A DNA stretch of 64,000 bases from Tubiluchus corallicola (Eukaryota; Priapulida; Priapulimorpha; Priapulimorphida; Tubiluchidae): contig JAQGDQ010000037.1 of assembly GCA_030141605.1 (NCBI GenBank), positions 441,001-505,000 of the forward strand, written 5' to 3'. Both the position numbers and the translations under genes were made by a program. The first letter of the stretch is position 1, and each line of letters opens with the position of its first letter. Below are positions 1 to 14,797 of this stretch, one piece after another. The notes under the pieces are model-generated. The model saw nothing but the letters and a program-made list of their open reading frames with translations, ran no database searches and had not been told where the DNA came from.

Positions 1-1496
1 CAATACATTGTAATGACAGACAGTAAATATTTTCTCCTTGCCCGACCGTGTCACCGGATGACTGTTCAGTGTTCTTAGCGAGAGGAGCTTAAATTCGTTG
101 CTCCAACAATAATTCTCGCACCAAAGAACCCATTGTGAAACAGCCATGCAGTTTTATCTCGCTGAATGATTTGCACGGTTTAATAGCTGTCGAGCTGTAA
201 TGGGTATTGTCTGCGGGAATTTGTCCATTTGATTCCGCCCGGGGGAGATTTTGAAGCGCTCAGGTGTTGTAATTTCGTTTTGATAGTTTTAGTTATGAAG
301 GGTCCTCACGACGCATGGCACACTGGAGCTGCTACAGGTGTTTTGTTTATCAAATAGTTCATCGGTTTCAGCTATTGTGTAAATTTAATTAAATTACCAA
401 AGGAACTGAGTGAGCACGGAGTTCAAAAGCTTTGTTTAGGTCTTCCACCTTGAAGTGTATTGGAATAATTATATTCGGTTGATAGATAGTTCTATTCCTC
501 AAGATGAAACAAACAATGACAATATTCCAGTTGAAATGATACATGCTACTGCATTGCCATATGGTCCATATTCATCTGATGATAATTAGTTTATACTTGC
601 CTTAGCAATAATCTTTCTCCCATGGCAATTCTTCTTAATCCATTAACTTTTTCTTTGAAGGCGCCTTAGGTGATTTTCTCAGAAAAAATGATCAGTAATT
701 TTTTGGTTATTTTTTGAGTTCTTTTTGGTCATTCTTACCATCTACCAATCATTATTTTCCTTTCCGACTTTTACTCTTTTCAACCTATTTTTATCACCTT
801 GTGGCACTCTCCCTTGTCATACTTTTCTGTCCGTCTGCTTCCTCTCCGACCGTTTCCTATTCACCCGCTTTTACTGATAATTGGCACCTAGTTTCAAATC
901 TTTCCTATTAATTATTTTAATATTTCTTATTGATCTCTTACCAGTCAGTAATCTGGTTCTGTGAACTTGTTCCTATTCACCAGCTTCCTATAATTGCAGA
1001 ATTACCAATTTTGTCCCTCACAGACCGTTACCCTGTTGCCGCTTTTTGAATTTTTTGTGTTACGCACTTGCAGTGTAACCTTATAAACAGATCTTGTTCG
1101 CCGTGAAGCCGGTCTCGTTTTCGTTGTTGTTCATGTAGTAAGTCTTTAGCCACTTTTTAAATTGTGCATCGCGATAAATTTTTGCGATAAACTGGATTCT
1201 GTGGCAACGTTAAATGGGGTTCTAAACAACATGAAATGAAATGGAGCCATGACAACGCTAGAAAGTGTTCTAAATGATTTGTCCAGGCAGTTGGGAGAAA
1301 GAATTCATTGGTCTGCTGTGTTGACTACGGCTCGTATATCGCTTTCATTTGAAGGATTTAATTCTAATTTATGCGTAGCTATCAACTTTCTATTATCGGC
1401 CTTTTCTTCTTCCACGAATACACTGCCATAGCCATTTAAACTGTGCACTACATCCAAATTGTACTTATGCAAGCTTTAATCTTTTGCGTAAAGTTA

Positions 1497-1630
1497 CAAA
1501 CAAATTTAAGAGATTTTTACGAAAACTGGTTTAGTGAATCCGTGCTTAGCGCTAAAACGTTCGTAAGCACAAACTTACGTTGAAAATCATTCGTAAGAAG
1601 TTCAGTGAATCAAATTCGGCCCCTGGTGAC
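1497..1630. mobile_element. Possible MITE end
   Basis: AGTGAATC occurs at about 1533 and 1604, CGTAAG stem elements form a perfect hairpin (1562-1579), and the segment ends GAATCAAATTCGGCCCC. Such ends resemble Harbinger/ISL2EU-type MITEs with GGGGCCGAATT termini, but no second terminus was found here. Confidence 0.3.
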
Positions 1631-1849
1631 CAAATGAGCAAGCTTTAGAAACAAAAACTGTATTATAACATTAGAGTCTCGCTGTTCCCTAGTTCATTCA
1701 TCAAAACCAAGTGTCTCACATTCTAAGAACATATGACCAGGAGCAAGAACATAGAACATAGGAGTAAGAGTAATAAAGAAACCACTAAAATTTTAGGTTG
1801 CGCTTTCATTAATTTTTATGATAACCTTACTTGGTGAATTGCCGACAAA

Positions 1850-2012
1850 GGTTGAAAAGCAAAGCTTACACGAAGCATCAGTACATCAGTCTTGACCAGT
1901 ATTTGTGAGGACTTGATATCTGTCGTGAAGTTTACTACTTTTGTCCTGAAAAATAACGGGTAATGATGGAAATGAACGTGATGATGGTGACGGCCATGAA
2001 GACAATGAAGAC
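1850..2012 (-). repeat. Dispersed repeat, copy 1 (related to 4235-4400)
   Basis: On the minus strand this reads CATCACCATCATTACC then TTCAGGACAAAAGTAGTAAACTTCAC; the + strand at 4248-4320 has the same order with CATCACCATCGTCACC then TTCAGAACAAAAGCAGTAAGCTTCAC. The two are thus diverged inverted copies about 2.3 kb apart. The open frames across both share an FRTKxV motif only because the DNA is related. Confidence 0.5.
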
Positions 2013-3116
2013 GATGATGATAAAAGTTACACGAATTATACAGAACAATTTTCTCTTTTTTCACTTTTTTCTAACATTAATTTGACAGTTTTGACAGGTA
2101 TAGTGCTTTTACTTGCTAGATACCTTATATAATTAAAACTTGTGGTTAATCTCCAATTTTTGTATATATATAAATATCTGCCCGTAATTGTTTCCCCTTA
2201 TACTCTCAAAGGCTTTTATCGGCTGTTCATTGGGACAGGATCAGTTATTGAACTGTTAAACTAGATGAGGCAACTACAACTGTCAAATTCCAAGAGGGCC
2301 TTAAACATGTACCTTTCTGCCGCGTGATTTGTCTGGCCTCAGTCCCTATTGGTCTAGGATGGGGCCATTTTTCAGCAAGCAGTATGATTTTTCTTTTAAA
2401 TTGCAAAAATGCATTTTCTTTAAATAATACGACACTACATACTACAGTATATAGTATATACGTGTTCGTACTAGTTATTCATTACATAATAATCCATATT
2501 ACATTGGCATTTTTAACCGTGAGAAAATTTTTCATGTACATTTTTATCATGTAAATAAATTGATTTAGAAAATCTTTATGTATGTGCACGCTAAAATAAA
2601 ATGTACAATTACATGAGTTTAGTGCCCCTGATTTCTTTGTGTAGAATAACACCTGACTGCTAAAACACGATTGTGTGGTTCTTTCATAATAGTAAATACA
2701 AAGTAAATATCAGTGTATACTGCGCAACAAGAATTTACCCCCACGTTATATTATAACCCCCGGGGAAGGTGGGGCAAATTGAACAACAAGGTACTTTTCA
2801 CATACAATAATATAATATTTCAGAAACATGTTTAAGACAGTCCTACGGTATGTTAAGTTACGATCATATCATAGCTTATAGTGCTGGTAGGCGTAATCAC
2901 ACGTTCGGACAGGAAAATATAATATACTACACGCCTGATAATTGGAAAGTGACGACTCATTTTAAATTTAGCGGTAGATGCCTTTAAGATGCCGTCAGGA
3001 GCTTTTGTATTGGTCATTTAGTTATTTTTCAAAACATCTTCGTTTAGTTGGAACCGAATGCAAATCTAGTAAACCTTACCTTTTTCGTATAGTTCGTCTG
3101 TACACTTTTGATAGGA

Positions 3117-3262
<146 letters not shown>

Positions 3263-4234
3263 GAACTTTGTTTATTCTATGTAGATTAACATACAGTCAT
3301 ATTACTGATCAAAGTATTTCCACTATGTGAAAGAAATATATACAATTAGTTAGTTCGAGAATATAATTACACAAATAGTTAGTTCAAAAATACGAGTAAT
3401 TCATTATATAATACTTTAAATTTAAATATACAAAGCTCGCAGAACACAGAAGCGGTACCAGAAACCATTATCAATGTATATCAGCCTATCAGTATATACA
3501 AAAGTATGATTGTTCGATAAGTGTTATTTAATTCAAAAATCCAAAGTTGAAATAATTCAAGTTAAATCAATATACAATTACACGTACAATCAATCAGTAA
3601 AACGTTTAGGCATGAACGAATAATTTATGCCTATTCAGCAACGCAGTATCCAACGCTTAATGAGGGCCTTCCAATGTGTGGTGGCTGCGGCAACACTCAT
3701 TTTCAAAAAGAATCACATGGGATAAGAGGCAGATTCTGCAGAAGTTTTGATACTGTGAGGATGTGTATTTGTGCAGGCCTATACGTCCTCCTAGTAAAAA
3801 GAAGTATGAGAACGCCCGAAAACGCCCAAGTAAGTAAGTAATAGTTCATTTTAAGACGGGATTTTTAACAATTAACCACGAGTAATAGAGCTCCTTGCCG
3901 CCTTTAACTAGGCCAAATATTGTTTATTTCTTTATCAAGCACACACCGTACCTTGTTAGCTGTTCTCTCTACTGCGGGGGAACTTTTATATATATGCTGC
4001 GACCAATATATACTATTTGTCAAAAATCTAGTATAACGGCGATTGTAAACAGGATCTGAATGTTCCACCAGTGTCCAACTCACCTGTTTCATACTTGTAG
4101 CTTGTATTATCGGATGGCACAGATTAGGGCGCAGAGTGAAAGCTTAATTTGATTACATGGTAAAAATCTCACGTTGCATAACCAAAGTCTCATTAGAAAA
4201 CATGTTATGAAGTGCCTTGACCAGAATCACTTTG

Positions 4235-4400
4235 GACAGTTCGAGCATCTGTCATCACCATCGTCACCTTCATAACAATCATAACCTGGAATTGTTCAGA
4301 ACAAAAGCAGTAAGCTTCACAAGTTCCCACAGATTACCAAGTCATCGGAAATACTTGATTGGCATCAAGACTAGTATTCATTTAGACAAAAGACAAAAGT
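4235..4400 (+). repeat. Dispersed repeat, copy 2 (related to 1850-2012)
   Basis: See the minus-strand partner at 1850-2012. Similarity is clearest at 4290-4325 and continues weakly through ATCAAGACTAGTATTC. No transposon ends recognised. Confidence 0.5.
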
Positions 4401-7400
4401 TTTTTCATGATCACTTCTTGATTAAAAATGGTCATCTATTCCGAATCTCTAAACTGTTGCTGGGACTATTAAAATATACACAATTGTTGAATGCTGAACC
4501 CAGCATTTTGATTTTCCCACATTCCTATTGTGTAACTGTTACCCTTGCCTTAAGTAGCCGCAGATGAACCCCTAATTAGAAGTAAAGATAGTAAGTCTGC
4601 TTTACCGTTGCTATACAAAACTTACAGAAAAGGTAGCTTAATGCAGTACTTATTATTTTCGATTAAGTGTAAAACTTTGCAGTTCGTACAGCTGCACTGT
4701 TAAGACAAAGCCCTACAGTGTTGCCCTGCATTTACTCTCACTGATATCCTTGGTCTGCGTTTGATAAATTATGCCGTTGGCTGCATTAAGTCTGTAACAG
4801 AGGGATTATTATATTTCGCTAACGACAGCCATCCAAAAATTCGGCATTGACAGTTTTGTATTAAAAATGAAACCGGAAATTCATAGCGAAATTGTCTACA
4901 ATGGAATGCAATAAAGCTGACAATGCTAAAACCTCTATTCTATCCCTCCATTCTTCTGCCTTGTCCTTCTACCGCTCATCACTTCGTCCACGTATTGTTG
5001 CATGTAGGTTGGTTGGCGCTGGTTCATGGGCTCATACGTAGCTTTTATTTTCAGTTGCATTCCAAATTCTGAAAACAGGTTCTTTGTTGCTTTATCTGCG
5101 AAATGCAAAAATTTCAGCAGCAGTTGGAGAAATTTAGCAGATCAGCGAGATAATGGCCTAATCTGCCACCGTTCAGTTTTATATATTCATATAGGATTAA
5201 TCGTTTCCTTATCGGGATTATAGTTATTTTGGCTAATGGAAGCACTGGTTGTATTAAACTGTGTATGTTAAATTTTGAAACGAATTATACATATCTTTGT
5301 CACAGGTTTTCGTTAACTCAAACCGAGTTAAGGTTTCCTGCTTGGACCCTAGCTCCCACTTTTTTATAAGGATAGATCTTCAATGTGTCATGAGTTCATG
5401 ACGCATGGCTTCAACGTTTTGTTCTAAGTGTTAAAAAAGCGAGATGACGAAATAACAAGCGTTCCATAGTTTTTTAACTCAGATGTTCAATATGGTATAG
5501 TACACAAATTAACAAAATTTGGGTGCAGTTTAAAAGACGTTCAAATAAAGGAAAATGCGTTTTCAGAATCGTGTTTATTAAACTCATTTAAAGTAGAAAA
5601 CAACAACCTGAAATCTGCAAACAAGTTATTTATTTAGGGCAAAGAAAACTTAATGTGCAGCCTTACCTAGTGCTTGCTAAAAATCTATTTTTGCTTGAAT
5701 GTAGCAGCATGATTTTTCGTTTTACATATACGCTAATATGTTGCGTATTGAATTACACTTTTGAGTATTGAGTAACTCGAGAATCAAAGAAAATCAATTA
5801 AACTTACAAAAGAAGAGAAAATAAAAATAATTATGTGTAACCCAGCATAAACAATTTCGTTTTATGTACCTTTCACAACAGCACGCCACAGGTGCTTATG
5901 TTTGTCAGTATTCATAAGAATCCAAAATTTTGCAACTCCCTCTCAGGTTAGCAGTACAAGTCTATTCGGGTAACGTCAATTTAAACATTTTTTTACTTTC
6001 TTTAGTTTAGCTTAAGCTTTTAACTGGTTTTTACCATTTTATCTGATATGCTTCAGCTGATGAGCCGTTAAGGCGAAAGATTCTGAAGAAGCTATTTTGA
6101 GACTATATTTAACGTTTTATTCGTAATACTAAATAATTACACGCGTTTCGAAAAGTAACGACTGCTCTCTTGTTACTGAAACTTTTTTACTAAACCCATG
6201 AATTTATTAAAACTAGAGCTATAATTAATTCTAGAAAAGCAATATAATAGGCGTGCGTGGTACTCATACATCTTTAATGGTCCATTGTCAACCACTGTTC
6301 CGGACTTTCTTTTGCAACAAACAGAACAGCATTATTCTGATTGTAGGTAATGGTCGCACCCGGGGATATAACAGCAGTCATATATTGAGTAAGCGATGTA
6401 GGCTGTTGTCTGCATTGAATACACGATAACAGGTATAGTCACATTAACAATTATATTAGGACATGTTCTCCAACAGGGCGGTACATTATAAGGTGGGTCC
6501 CATCGATATTATTACCGGAGTTGTGTGAAAACGCGTGAGAAATCGCTCCAAGCTACGGCGCAAATACAAGGTCTACACGGGTTGCATTGTATAACCATAA
6601 AACATAAAGGCAACTTAGCGTGTACTTAATTCGATTGCCTTTTATTGAGTGTACGCCAAGAAACTGTTACAGGAGAAAACAAGAAGTCAGCCGACCAATG
6701 AGTTGTTTGTATAGAGTTTATTACGAGCTTGTCCATGATACCAGTTACTCACCTCGTATGAAAATTCGTTTTTTTCAGTGGGCAAAAAAGTAGTTCAAAG
6801 TTTCGTGTGCTCATCAACTAGCTTTTAGAAGTTTCATATAACGTTAATAAAGCGCAACAAATAATTACGCATTATTTGGGATAAATATCTTTCGATGGAT
6901 GACTTTTGGATTTTGGCGATTGGACGTTTTTAGTTTCCGTGACGGATTTTAGTTGGCCCATAATTTTCAGCAAAGAGTCTTTCGAAATGCTAAATTTGAA
7001 CTTGTATTAAGCTGTTAAATCTGTGTATTAAAGAAGTTAATAAACGGCAAGTTTTATGTGATATATAAGCATAGTTATCCAGGCTTTCCAAAATGAATAT
7101 GTATCCCTATAGTCTTATATAGAGCTACATATAAGTGAAGAAATACACAGAATAAAATAAAATACTCTAAGCAACAATACTACATGGTTGCTCTGACTTC
7201 AAGATTGATTTCTGAACACATGCCGCTAAACTTATACTGGGAATATTTTTAAATGATTCGTTTCATAGATGTCCATTTTTTTATTTGCGACCAGAGGTCC
7301 ATTACATTAAACTCCGTAAAGATTATAACTTTCTAGTCATATTATTTCACGGCAAATAGTATTCCAAGTTAACCGTTTATGCTGAATCACAAATATATAA

Positions 7401-8029
7401 GGATCACAGAATTTAACCTTATAGATCTAAAGAATGTCCTGCAGATATTATAGACATTTTCTGTACTCCAAACGCTGGTGATTAAGAGGAATTCTCTATG
7501 GGGGATTTACATCAGTATAAGTCTTCTTTAAATCAAATGAAAATTATTTAATTTGTTTTATTTGACATTTTATTTTAATTCAATTTATTTTTTTCTATTC
7601 TGAATACTCCATTAATTTAGAAGCTTAATTCAGGATATTGATTTTAGAGCAGTGAAGTTTTCGATCACACTTGTACAAACTGTGCAGTCACATAGGTGTG
7701 GGTAATGTTGGTCAATGCTTTCTGTGCATGATTCTTAATTTCAAGGCGATAAGAAACCTGTTTGGAACAATAAGCCTTGAGAACTGTATATCTCCGTTGG
7801 CCGCTGTCTTAATAACATACTGTACATCAATGACCAAAGATAAATGCATATACATACTAGTTGACCATAGTGACATTGTAATTAAACAGACTTCATGAAT
7901 TATTCAGCTATATTATTACTCTATTGTCCTAATGAGTCTTCTTAAGGAAATCGCTTGCTATAAAAAGATGAAGTAAGTGATATTTTTTGTGCTGATGTAG
8001 TTTTATATTTTCATATATACATTATAAAT

Positions 8030-8040
8030 CACACACACAC

Positions 8041-8090
<50 letters not shown>
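8030..8090 (+). repeat. (CA)n-(TA)n-(TG)n palindromic microsatellite
   Basis: CA units (8030-8040), TA units (8041-8054) and TG units (8055-8090) are arranged symmetrically, so the tract can fold on itself. Confidence 0.97.
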
Positions 8091-8091
<1 letters not shown>

Positions 8092-8789
8092 AGTTTTTAA
8101 GGTCATCTGTCTTAGAAGTGTCCAAGGCGTTTATTTGGCTTCTGCACCAAACGCCTCAGACTCAACGTTACAAGTTGTGTCAAGTCTACTCAGTATTTAC
8201 CGTGAAGCTTTGTACTGGTTTCAGTGGTTTGCACCAAGCATGATTGAAAAATACATTGCTTAAGCAATGATGAATTTCGCCTGCGTCGAGTGATTACTGA
8301 CTGATTCTGATTTAATTAAAAATATGATTAACATTGCTTATTTGCTTGAAATTAGTATTATAAATTTAAGTGAATGCACTTTAAATTGCCACAAAACATG
8401 CGCCTTGCAATTTAGAAGAAAATACAAGTTCTAAACTGCAATTGCTTTAAAGTTTCTAAAGAGCTAGAGTTTATAGTAAATATTATAGAAGCCGGATGAT
8501 ATATGTGAATAACCTAATGTTGTATTGTTATTTAAATAAGTTGAGGTGCAGTAGAAATAGATATACGGTACATATTAAGCCATTTTAACGGAAACAACAG
8601 TGTCAGAGGGATAAAACTAGTTTCTACATTAAGAAAATGTTTATTATTTTAAACAAGCATGTTTTCTGTCATTAAAAATTACTCTATATAGGCCTAAATT
8701 TATGTAAACACTTTCTTACTTCGACTGGAGATCGCTGGAGACGGCAGCAGAAACACTGGAAGTTTTTTCAATGTAACATGTTATACTTT

Positions 8790-8876
8790 GTGTTATGTAA
8801 TGTTATAGATTTATATTGTTGTGTTATGTTATGTTATGTTTTGTTATATTATATTATATTCTTATCTTATGTTACA
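8790..8876 (+). repeat. Degenerate TTATG pentamer tract
   Basis: Imperfect TTATG/TTATA units, the same pentamer family as the large array at 17141. Confidence 0.75.
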
Positions 8877-9821
8877 GTTTTATATTGTAATATTTTAATA
8901 AAGTTGTCTTTCTAAAGAATTGCTGCAATTTTCTATTGTATTGTATTGCTTTCTGCTGGCTAATTATAGTTAATTTTGCTGTTTCAGCAAGCTCACTGGC
9001 TAATCTGACATTTTTATGGCAGGCCTGTTTTGCGTTTTCAATTTCGTAACAATAAAATTAATGCGTTTCTTCACAATAAATAGACAGTGATCCAGTGCAT
9101 GTAACAGTAGGATACCGAACAAGTTTACCACGCTTGTCAGACTTTTATTGGAAATTAAAGCGGGTAGCATTGCTTAGTGGTGAGTCATATAGGTTTTGTT
9201 TGATCTTATATTATAGCATTTTCGTTTGCCGTGTTTTGTTTAATTCATTTCTATGGTGAACAAGCTCGGAATGGAAGGTCTGCTGCTTCTTTTTTTCAAA
9301 AACGGGTCTCTAAATAGAGACTCATTTTTATATATGTATAATAGGTTAGTTACAGCACAATAAGGAAATTTCGTCATTAATTATCAGTCCTAATAAAAAT
9401 TTTGTTGCTTAGATGTCTGCATGGCGCACCTGTCTGCACATCATGATGCAAGGCATATAATTTTTCACTTATAAAAAAGATCACGTGAAACTGATAAAAT
9501 TATTGTGGACCAGTTGTGAAAGTTGCACAGGTTATAAGAAATGGAAAATGCTGGATAAATTATTAAAATGGTTGAGAGCACGTAAAATACATTATTTTTT
9601 GTAACTGAAATATATAACTGGGAAGGATATTACGTGTATACGATGAGTTGTGTACATGAACAAAAGTTAGATATAATTCCATTCGAGGTGGAAATTTACT
9701 CCACATTGCTCCTCTACACGCTGCATAGGTATACACAGCATGTATTTTTATTAAGACGCGTAAATTAATACCATTTACTGTGTTCAAACATCTAAACGTC
9801 TACAACTACAAAACAAAATTC

Positions 9822-10433
9822 TTACAGAAAGACTGGATGACTTTTCACATACCACCCCATTTTCGAGTTCGATAAAAAGCATACATTTTAACACAATAAA
9901 TACTGCAAAAGCGGTTCAGTTAATTAAATAAAAGATTAAAAACTTAATTAACAGCGGGCGAGCCCAACTATTGGTGACAAACTAACATAACTTTTAACAG
10001 CAAAATGTACAGCGAGCGTGTTGCACGTATTTGCGAAAGCGAAAATTGAAGTACAGTGCTACTGTAAGATATTCAGCGTGTTGTACTAAAACTAGGCAAG
10101 TTTTAAGATAAAAATTCAAATTTAGAGCTGTGCTCACGCATGAACTGTTGAACGTGTGTAGTTCGTCACAATCTAACACATCTAAACTGAGAGGTACCGC
10201 ACCTGTTTTTTGTGCAATGCGTTTCCGAAATGCAGGCGCTAGTGCCCGTCTAACTAGTTAATGGCTAAATGCACGTAACACCGAAGAACTAGTGGCGCAA
10301 ACGTGAAACTGTGTTTGTGTGGTAATAATTCTTTCACGTAAGTCATTTTTGAAAAAATACTGTTTCATTTTAATATTTTAAAGAGTAGTTTGCTTTGACC
10401 TGCAGCTTAATTTTGGGTCCGGTTTTGCTTTAA
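9822..10433 (+). mobile_element. T2/Kolobok-like MITE, copy A
   Basis: About 612 bp, one of four copies in this window of the same non-autonomous element. The left end reads TTACAGAAAGACTGGATG (decayed TTAAAG) and the right end, read inward on the other strand, is TTAAAGCAAAACCGGACC, an imperfect terminal inverted repeat of about 17 bp. Shared internal blocks include GGTAATAATTCTTTCA near the right end and GCGAAAATTGAAGTACA mid-element. No transposase frame is present. Termini of the form TTAAAGGRR at TTAA targets are those I know from T2 MITEs (Kolobok superfamily) of Xenopus; piggyBac also uses TTAA but has different ends. Confidence 0.8.
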
Positions 10434-13400
10434 TTTAGCTCAATCAACATAAGTGAACCACGTTGTCATCTGAACTTCGTCAACCACAAAATACAGTTCT
10501 TAAATTTGTTCAGTCAGTTAAATTGAATCATATTTTTTGGCTTTATGCACTTTACTGTATATAAACTGCCCTCCTCCCCCAACATCATGCAAAGTGGGTT
10601 TGTCCAGTTTGGATAATTGTCTGATTTTCTTCTTTGCCACGCTGGCTTTGCATTGATACAAACTTGCCATGTGTTTACAGTCTAGGGCTCTGGACGCAAT
10701 TCTATCTGCGTTTTTTTTCTATCTGTTGTGCTATAGAGTTGATTTGTACCGATTTTTAATTGTATTCAGATAACATTAAAAGTTGCGTACTTGTAAAATC
10801 TATTTTTTATTTGTTTGTACATAAAAATTGACACTCCAACAAATAAGCTTAAATAAATTAAAACACGAATAGGTTTTTCACAGACAAGTTTATTTTGTTC
10901 AAAAACGAACATAAATAAAACAAAATCAAAAGAAAACAAAAATTTAATAGCTGAAGTTTCTGAGAAGTTCAGAAACTGCGTCAGGACGAAGATCACAATA
11001 TAATGTACTGTCTTTTACATTACTAGATTTTCTTATTTTAAAACAATACTAAATTATAATAGTGATGGGAATGAGTGATGTTCAGTATTTATGACTATTA
11101 AATGTTCCTAACAATGGAAATGCAAAACGTGCCTTTTCATTTCTACAATTGTCATGCAGTTTAAATAGCCGCAAATATGATGTCTCTTCCAGTGTTTAGT
11201 TGCATGTGTTAAAATCAGCAAAAGGCACGTCTGCAAGACAGCAGCCGTAATGATAATGGTAATACAGGCTTCATGGGAGGCATTTCATTTTAATTTTTGC
11301 AAATTTGTAGTTTTATAAAAAGAAACGATTTCACAGAAAATCCATTGAGTAGACAGAATTTTCAATGGCTATATTACTACAAATTTGGATTTTTTTACAA
11401 TGTGCAAAAATGACTTTAGAAGTCACAATATTTATTATGCATAAAATATTCAACTTTAATAAAGGCGCATAATTATAATAAAAAACACTGCAAATATGCG
11501 CGGCATGTAAATTGTCTATAATATAATTTGGGGTGCTTTGTGGAGACACCCCTCGTCAGGTGACAAGCGCAAGCGCAAACAGAAACTTTTTCAACTCCAT
11601 TAAACGACGCAATTATGAACATCTTTCATTAAGCCAGCTGAATAAGAAAGTTTCTCTTTGCGTTTGCCCCTGAGTGAGCTGCTGTAAATAATGCTTTACA
11701 TACAGGGATTTGACTATCAACATAAAGCTATAATACTACCCATCTCAACGCTAATCCCACAGAATCTCTCTTTACACAATTTTCACCAAATATTTGCGCC
11801 AGCTATTAACAATTTCCATACATTTATATAGCCCACGCAGGCTAACAAAAAGGCAGATATAAGAATGATAACACAGAGCAGATAACAACAGAAATATTGT
11901 AGTCTGGATCATCATCTGACACACCTGTGATTCGTAATGCTGTATGCTCAAATATGGGCAGATTACAGGTAAACGGCGGGCGATTTAGTCGGAATGTTAG
12001 TAATTTCCGAGGTGCTTTTAAAAAATAGCTCTTCCCACGCGCATAATTACAGCAATTGCAGTTGCTTAAAAGCTGTAGAGACGTACTACTGCAGTAAACG
12101 ATTTTAGTAATAATGAGTGCTGGTAAATAAACATTGTTGACAAAAAGGGCGCGCAGAATCGACGGCCACTTTTCGGATTACAAACCCGGTAACGTGTGAT
12201 TCACGTGATTAATGATAAAATTACAGCAAATCAGTTTATTTTAATGAAGGCAAAGTGTCGCATCAATAAACACATTTAATAACGGTAGCAATAGCTTGAA
12301 TAAACACAAAATCACCCACGTTTTAGCCCAGATTTGTTTTCTGTAAAAGCAGCATTCCGCACTGAACACGAATCTGATAAATTGTAATTGTGAAATTATA
12401 TTTTTATGACTTTAATAATTTATAATTCTTTGGATATGCTCTTCAAAGCGTGTAAATTTAAAGCCTTGAAAGGTTTCTGAATCATAGGTGTGTCAAATAC
12501 ATGAAAAGAGAGGTGAAACAGATGATTAGTAAGCCCCTAACAAACCAAGTGTTCTGTAACCCATCACCTGCATTCACTGCCTCTGACATGCACACTTATC
12601 TACATATAAATTAATATTCGCAATTCATATTATGTTTCGTCAGTTAGCATGCCAGAGCAGTTTCGTTTGTGTTCCAGAAAGGCACTTGTAACTACATGTT
12701 ATTAAAAGAAGCCCCAACCCTGTTCACACATGCTGAAAGAAGGTACGCTAATGAAATAAAGTTGAATTAACAACAAAATGAATAAACAAAAATCTTGAGC
12801 GAAAAAATAAGCTCACGTCAAAAATAAAAATATACACACGCATACAAAATAAAAAATACACATGATGCTCATTTCTCGAGAAGTTTTTAACCAGGCAACC
12901 GAGAAAAATATTATATTTTTCAACGACTAAGTCAACTGAAGCATTTAAGTTGCTTATGAATATAACATTTCGACGTAAGGCAGAATCTAGCAGCAGAGTC
13001 TGACAAAATGATGTTGATTGTTTGTGGCGGGATTGGAACTCAGTTCATTACTATGATAATCCCCCAGAAATAAGTACTAAAGTAGCAGCGATGTTTCAGC
13101 CACGTTTTGAACGTGTATACATCTTCCCAAGCGAGAGTAAATATCTGGATGCAAAAGCAGGAAAACCACTTAGTAGTTTTTCGTCAGTCACCCATCCTTG
13201 TTACTAACAAGGCCTGGCACCAATTAATTTCGTATCCAAATCGTTGGCCATTTGGCTGTTTAATATTAATGAAGACACATTTAAGTGTAACATGTTGGTG
13301 CCGAAAAACAAGTGGAAATAAAGCATCATGTGTATTTAATAGGCCTAGAATGAAAAATGGTCATCGTTAATAGGGAAACATAAAAGATGTGAAACATTAA

Positions 13401-13797
13401 AGATGCTCCAGTATTTGGGCGAGTATAATTAAACGGCTTATTTGAAAAGAAATATAACAATACTTTACAGTTTTGAATTGTTTGCTTAATGTTTTCGCGT
13501 TATAAATTTATATAGGCAAAGTTTGATTGCTTTCAAAATACATTTGTAAAATTTGTACTTTAACTGCCATGCCTTCTGGCTAAAACATTCTACTGGCTAA
13601 AATAACTGACTAGGCAGATTTAAATCAATACGATCGTGTAGATTCTCAACGAATCGCTGTCAATGCATGAGATTAATAATGAAAGAAAACATGAATAGCC
13701 AAAAATAATATCACAAGTACTTTTCCGCTACAGAAATGTGAACTGGGCAATAAGGACCTTCAGAATTTCTCATATAATAACACGCGCTGTACATATA
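10434..13797. other. Non-coding block between MITE A and the Sox 3' flank
   Basis: Unique AT-rich DNA with no gene. It contains homeodomain-like and forkhead-like motif clusters (notably 12115-12330). Confidence 0.55.
12115..12330. promoter_or_regulatory. Candidate enhancer: forkhead-type motifs downstream of SoxB2
   Basis: ATAAACA/AATAAACAC words occur near 12127, 12266 and 12299, with CACGTGATTAATGATAA near 12202. The segment lies about 2.5 kb 3' of the Sox stop codon. Inference from motif density only. Confidence 0.22.
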
Positions 13798-14797
13798 TTC
13801 TATAGAAAGACAATGAGTGGAACATACACAAGAATTATACCGACTATTCATACTTGTCCAAGCAAGAAACCTAGAAACGCATGCATTGGAATCAAAACAT
13901 AATACTTATGCTGATGTCTCCTTGTTCTGCTCGACCCATTGAAAAGTTGAACTCGTCGTGTAGTCTCTTTGTATTTGTAGACAGGAGCGAAGAGCGTAGT
14001 CTTTGTTGAAATATTCTTCTGCATTCAGTTAATTCATACAAAACGTTCTGCATGCAGACATGGTTTACCAAAAAGAATATTTCGCTTCCATGGCGGAAAT
14101 TAATTTCGATATTTCAGTGGAGGCTGTGGCTAATCTGGTTTTATGTTTGACTCTCCTTGACCTACTGTGCCTTTCTCTTCAGTCATACACGTGGATTTCC
14201 ATCCGCTATTGACATGTAGTTGTACAAATGGTGCCTAGTTGTGATCCAACCGGTTTGGAGGATAATGCTGGCGACGCCTCTTTCCATTTAGCATTGAAGC
14301 GAATGAAGAGATGCTTTCAGACTCGGTACACATCTTCAAACTTCAAAGGGTATTGTAATTGTTTGCTTGTAGAAAAACGATCCGTAAAATAATTGCGCCG
14401 AACTGCCCAACACGCATCTCACTTTGGCTTATTGTGTGTCCAAACCAGTTTCGAGAACACTTGGTAAAGTGAATAATATTTTTGGCTGAAGTCTTCTTGT
14501 GCGAAAAACGTATTTTGGAGGGTCTTTGGTCTATGATCTAATGTATATAGCTTTTGCATATTTACAGTCAGGTTGAACACAAATGTTATATATCAACAAC
14601 ATCAATGTAGGCCTATAATACGCTCGACGAACAGTCGAATAGTTCAGTCTGCATTTTCATAACATTATGATAACAATGACCAGTTTGTAGACTATGAAAC
14701 AAACACAAACAAACGAACACTCATGTTTCACTCGGATCTAATCATTATGTACAGTTCTTAAGCTGTGCAGGTATCTACAAAGTTAATTTACTATCGT
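13798..14797 (-). other. SoxB2 downstream flank / presumed 3' UTR
   Basis: The kilobase after the Sox stop codon is unique AT-rich sequence. I read it for AATAAA on the minus strand (TTTATT on +) and found none; the first ATTAAA-type hexamer on that strand is near 13335. The 3' UTR may therefore be longer than 1 kb, use a variant signal, or be spliced. Confidence 0.35.

Noticed and set aside
13025-13060. B-box-like GAGTTCCAATCCCGCCA on the minus strand
   Set aside because: No matching A-box or tail could be found; too short to call a SINE.
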